The position numbers and the translations under genes were made by a program. Under the pieces are notes generated by a model that searched no databases, had not been told where the DNA came from, and saw only the letters and a list, made by a program, of their open reading frames with translations. From NCBI RefSeq assembly GCF_000524195.1, contig NW_020170394.1:1322527-1386526 (forward strand): a stretch of DNA of 64,000 nucleotides. The letters are read 5' to 3'. The number at the start of each line of letters is the position of its first letter. The stretch's first letter is position 1. Below are positions 60,001 through 64,000 of this stretch, piece by piece. The DNA is from Echinococcus granulosus. Its lineage: Eukaryota > Platyhelminthes > Cestoda > Cyclophyllidea > Taeniidae.

Positions 60001-63000
60001 TGATGAGAAATGCCTTTTGCGCCCTTATCTCAATGCTTGTTGGAGGCGCGGACATAGCGTCGGTTATCTTCAAACTTCTAAGGTAAACCCCATCTTACTC
60101 CCACAACACTGCTTTGTGTGCGTATGTATGCCTTGCTAAGGGTCGAACAATCACAATTGAGATTCACTTTGGTGAAACTACCCGCTGCAACTCGCGGGTG
60201 TGCAATAAAACCTTCCTATTGAGAAACAGCCCAGGACCAGCCAATCAGTTGGAAAAAGTCCCCATTCCCACAAGTCGACGCAGGACCTTATGCCGCAAAA
60301 CTATCCGTGGAAGTTACACTGTTAGGACGAAAGGAGGTAGAAAAGCACTGCCTCGTCATTACTCGCCGCATTCTGTTGCCATTTCTTCAAGTGATGGTTC
60401 TATTTTCTCTGCACTGGCATTAGACAATTACGTACAAAGTAAAATAGATTTGGGGATTAAAAGTGTAATTAAAACGTGGATGGCCAGGGGTGGTTTTTTG
60501 CTTCTAGAGAGAAAACGCCTTGGGAATGTGGGATTCGCAAGCCTGTATTGCCCTGAGAAATGAAAACGGATCTTAACTTGTCAATAACGACTACTTTAAG
60601 AAATAAAGTATTTATCAAAGCTTCTCGCTGAAGGCTAATGTTATTTATAAAAACCTTGCGGACTTATCTGACTACCTTACAGATGAAAGTTTATAATAAA
60701 ATTACGCTGCGTTGCATTAATTCAACGCCGCTACGGTGAATAAGAAGTAGCAATTCAGAGACACTTCTAGGCGCCTCCCTGTGAATAAAACTAATTTCCT
60801 AACAAATGATCTGGATACATCATGCAGTCAACCTGCTTTGCAAGAGACTAGTCAGCCAAGTGATATATTTAAGAAGTCCGCGGAACAACTTGAAGAGACT
60901 TCAAGTAGCAAAAAAAAAGTGAATATGCATGGGACATGGAGCCACACCACCACAAACAGCCCATCTGGGGAGGTAAACCATTCCCATTAAAAACGAGCAG
61001 TGAAAAGCTCACATTTGAAGGAAGTTATTAAAGCAGTGATCTCCACTATCCCTACACCGAATTCAAAATTAAAGCGAGGCGCACCTTGATTTGCATTGAT
61101 CTTTGAGCTCTTGCGTCAGGCGTTTGCTCAAGTCGACGAAGAGAACGCGCTCAAAAAAGTGAATGATGCGACGGGCACCGACATTAGTGCGCGACTGGTA
61201 TGACGAGGGAGGCAGAAGATTAAAAGTGAGCGAACATGAGTCCGACGAGTAGTCAACCTCCATGCTGAGGGGCAATTTGATAACCTGCAAACGCATCAAT
61301 AATGCATAAATGGTGATTTACCGATTGTGTCACAAACGAGCTAATATATTCAACGCTACTTATTCCATTTACAATGCAGAAAATTCAATCCTCGAATTTA
61401 CAAGATATGAACCAATTCAAAGATGACAATCTCTGTGGAAGTATGCAAGAAATTAGTGATCAAACCAATTGAAATGAGAAATATAAAGCTCCAGGCCATC
61501 CCCGAAGACGTAATGAGGCATATCGGGATGAATGAATGAAATACTACGGCAGTAAGGTGGGGAAGTTAAAACAAAGAGCCCTCTGTGATAGGAAACCACC
61601 CAAACTTATGAATGACTACCATTGATGTAAAAAAACGCTCGCACATGGGCCTAAGGGCTAGCAAGCCTAGACGGATAGCTCACCTCAGCAAGACGCAACC
61701 TGTACATCTCACGGGCAATGTGCTCAGCCCTGGATTTGGCCCCGGAAGTGGGTAGAATAGGCACCTCCATGCAGGGTGTGGCGATAACCGCAGAACCGGA
61801 CATCAGCACCTCCCGAAGGCGAGGAATGCCCAGAGTGACGTTCATTTCACCACGACCAGCAAAGTGGAAGGTATTTAGCGTCATCTGGGTAGAGGGCTCA
61901 CCCACTGACTGGGCCGCTAATAGACCCACTGGCTCTCCAGGCGGAACCTACAGAAAGTGCGCTCGTGAGATTTCTGCAAATCAAAGTGAGTGAGGGAGCA
62001 TCCACGCAAACCGCACCTCATGGTAGAATGACAGTTAAAACTTAGGATGGTGTGGAACATCTTTTTCTGCGCCAAACGCAAAACTGAAATTGAATTAATC
62101 TAGTCGTCTCCAATGGCCATATACACTGCACTGTTGAGCTCACTAAAATTGCCATGATAAAACAATTGTTTGCAATGAGCACACAATAGCAATATAACAA
62201 GCAAGTGAAAAATATCGGTGTCGCTTAAAGACTTGCCTGTCCCTGTGTAATTTTGGCTGTGACAATGGTTCGTAGATCCGCCGCCATAGTACAGGGAGGT
62301 TCCGAAAGAGTGCTCAAAGATGCAGTTTCGGTGAGTTTTCGCTGAGCACGATCCCTGCGCTTCTTTAAGTGGGCCAACTTCTTGGCGCTAAGCGATGTCT
62401 GTAAGATCTACAAAAGGAAGTCCGCTTTGCAATGAAAAGGAAAGGCCTCTCGTTAATACCTTGCATCTAAAATGCGAGCTTCGATTACGCGATGGAATAC
62501 AAGATGACTATCATAACCACCATACTAATTGTAACTTGTACCCGATGAAAATGTAAATCGAGTGCTTGTTAGAAAAGAGTTCATGGTTTGGTAGTAAATA
62601 ACGCTGGAGGGAACAATAGTAAATGGTAGATAACAGATTGGCGGTGAGAACATTAGCAGCCATCGTGCAATTGCGTGATGAGCAGTGATGAAAAACCCCC
62701 TCCCAAAAGAGTGATCGGCCTAAATTGTGGAGTCGTTTCCCTTTCAGGAAGCCAAATTTTCACCAATTCATGTCAATTAAGGAATCCAGTTATATACTGT
62801 TTTCAAACTAAAACACTCGAGAAAGCGAATTTGTTAAAAATAATAGAACAACTATCGAACCACATTTAAACGCAGCCACAACAAGGTGAAGCCAAAGTCA
62901 AAGGAGTAACTTAACTAATCGCATCCCGTAAATTACACAAGTGTTAAAGGCGCTTTAAAATTTAAAGCATCATAGTAGTTCCAGCAGAGAGTTCCAACAT

Positions 63001-63291
63001 GAAAATTCGTTAAAGGATACTCACAGTGAGTCGTTTGACGGCCACTTCATCTACCTTTCGAGCAAGTTCCGGAGAGAGGGGATTTTGCTCGGTCAGTTTG
63101 CGGTAGAGCTCAGGATCTAAGGGGCAACGCCAACGCTCTGCCAGCAGTTCTGCATTCTCTGCAAAGAAATGGAAGCCCTCAGGCTTCAGAAAAGTCGATT
63201 GGCAGACGTCAAGGCCATCGTCACCGTAGCGAAACTGGATCACCGAACCACCAGAGTCGCGAACCGTTCCATCGTACTGTACGGAGAGGTC
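54057..63291 (-). CDS. RNA polymerase I largest subunit, C-terminal part, copy B
   Basis: Identical to copy A at +11,547: exons 63291-63025, 62407-62237, 61947-61684, 61284-61085, 59143-59008, 57872-57441, 56864-56700, 55143-54840, 54163-54057. If the sequence after the gap is reverse-complemented, this copy comes first after the plus-strand exon ending at 40636 and would complete the gene with an intron of at least about 750 bp plus the gap. The copy is intact; nothing marks it as a pseudogene. Confidence 0.92.
60141..60563 (+). CDS. Unrecognised frame inside a POLR1A intron, opposite strand (copy B)
   Basis: Identical repeat of the frame at 48594-49016, offset by 11,547; the same doubts apply. 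Confidence 0.2.
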   Translation, partial: GRTITIEIHFGETTRCNSRVCNKTFLLRNSPGPANQLEKVPIPTSRRRTLCRKTIRGSYTVRTKGGRKALPRHYSPHSVAISSSDGSIFSALALDNYVQSKIDLGIKSVIKTWMARGGFLLLERKRLGNVGFASLYCPEK

Positions 63292-64000
63292 CTTTTACAG
63301 ATAGCAAAGAACATTTAATCACCTTCCTTGCACCAATACTGATCTAAGGATTTATCAGCTAGAAACCAACTTAAGGTCACGTATGATTGTTTTACTCCAC
63401 GTTAGTACTAAAAGGTAGGGCATACTACCCGTAAAAATACGATAAGAACCGCGCTGGAACAAAATGACCAAGAATATCTTATGGCAAAGTGATGCGACTG
63501 GGTTCAAATCATCAGCACAAATCTAGCAATATTTTTAGCCAAAAAATAATTCCATGAATGGTAAAAAAGTGAGTGACAAGCCGGGTTAACATATGAATAT
63601 GATGTTCAATGATGCGTAAAGGAGAATCAGATACCAACATTTTCAGCTAATAAAAGGTACTTAGAGGTGAAAGTAGCAGTGAAATAAATTTTTAAAAAAC
63701 CAACTACCAAAGCTGCTTAGATTAGTTGAGGCCCCAAAAAAAACCCGAATAAACCATTACAAGCGTGGTGAGACAAAAAGCATCAAAAAGAAATGATAAA
63801 GTAAGACCTGGTTCAAACTATCAAAACAATTTTTTCCAAAAACGAAATTCAAGGATTGCAAAAGAACGCAGTATATTCATCTGAAGAGGTGTACTTGCCT
63901 CTACGGGCGTCAATCAAAACATTACCAAAAAAACGCTACCCATGACCGTAATGAGGGAGACTACAACTGGGTGCTTTCAACAAATGCCTATGGAATGCAG

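Larger units (their letters stand above)
52454..64000. repeat. Tandem unit B, 11,547 bp
   Basis: Second copy, directly adjacent, with no difference from unit A noticed. Its last base is the last base of the window, so whether more copies follow cannot be seen. It duplicates every feature of unit A at +11,547. Confidence 0.95.

Overview
This is a nuclear window from a metazoan: split genes with GT-AG introns, the standard genetic code, no operons, and a scaffold gap of exactly 100 N. The genes are of animal type: a LysM/TLDc oxidation-resistance protein, an Arrowhead-class LIM homeobox factor, an ERp57-type protein disulfide isomerase, and the largest subunit of RNA polymerase I. Very short introns (31-39 bp) in one gene beside kilobase introns in its neighbours are reminiscent of parasitic flatworms. 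That placement is an inference; a search with the reconstructed proteins would settle it.

Layout. 1-3270: mostly non-coding, with one long imperfect inverted repeat (about 1497-2261). 3271-15043 (+): 13-exon OXR1/NCOA7-like gene, phase-consistent from ATG to stop. 16248-22656 (-): five-exon LIM-homeobox gene, convergent with the first. 22657-26900: long intergenic stretch with a GC-rich, promoter-like block near 23.5-23.8 kb. 26.9-28.7 kb: a segment open on both strands, then a probable single-pass membrane protein (+). 29231-30882 (+): seven-exon protein disulfide isomerase. 30.9-32.3 kb: two compact, unidentified candidate genes. 33380-40636 (+): ten exons of POLR1A without the N-terminal part. 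40677-40776: gap. 40907-64000: two apparently identical 11,547-bp units in direct tandem, each carrying the nine C-terminal POLR1A exons on the MINUS strand.

The main structural result is that POLR1A is broken by the scaffold, not by its sequence. The last plus-strand exon ends in phase 0 at 40636. The first minus-strand exon (starting at 63291, or 51744 in the other copy) opens in phase 0 and continues the protein exactly where the family requires. The 23 kb after the gap is therefore almost certainly in inverted orientation. It also contains a perfect tandem duplication that ends exactly at base 64000; either a mis-assembly or a very recent duplication would explain it.

The named genes are housekeeping or developmental and do not form a pathway: rRNA transcription (POLR1A), ER oxidative folding (PDI), protection from oxidative stress (OXR1-like) and cell-type specification (Arrowhead). 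I found no rRNA, tRNA, CRISPR array or recognisable autonomous transposon, and no clear case of a novel system. The least explained items are the candidate membrane protein with a polybasic site, several candidate introns of 18-25 nt, and the two unidentified genes near 31 kb.
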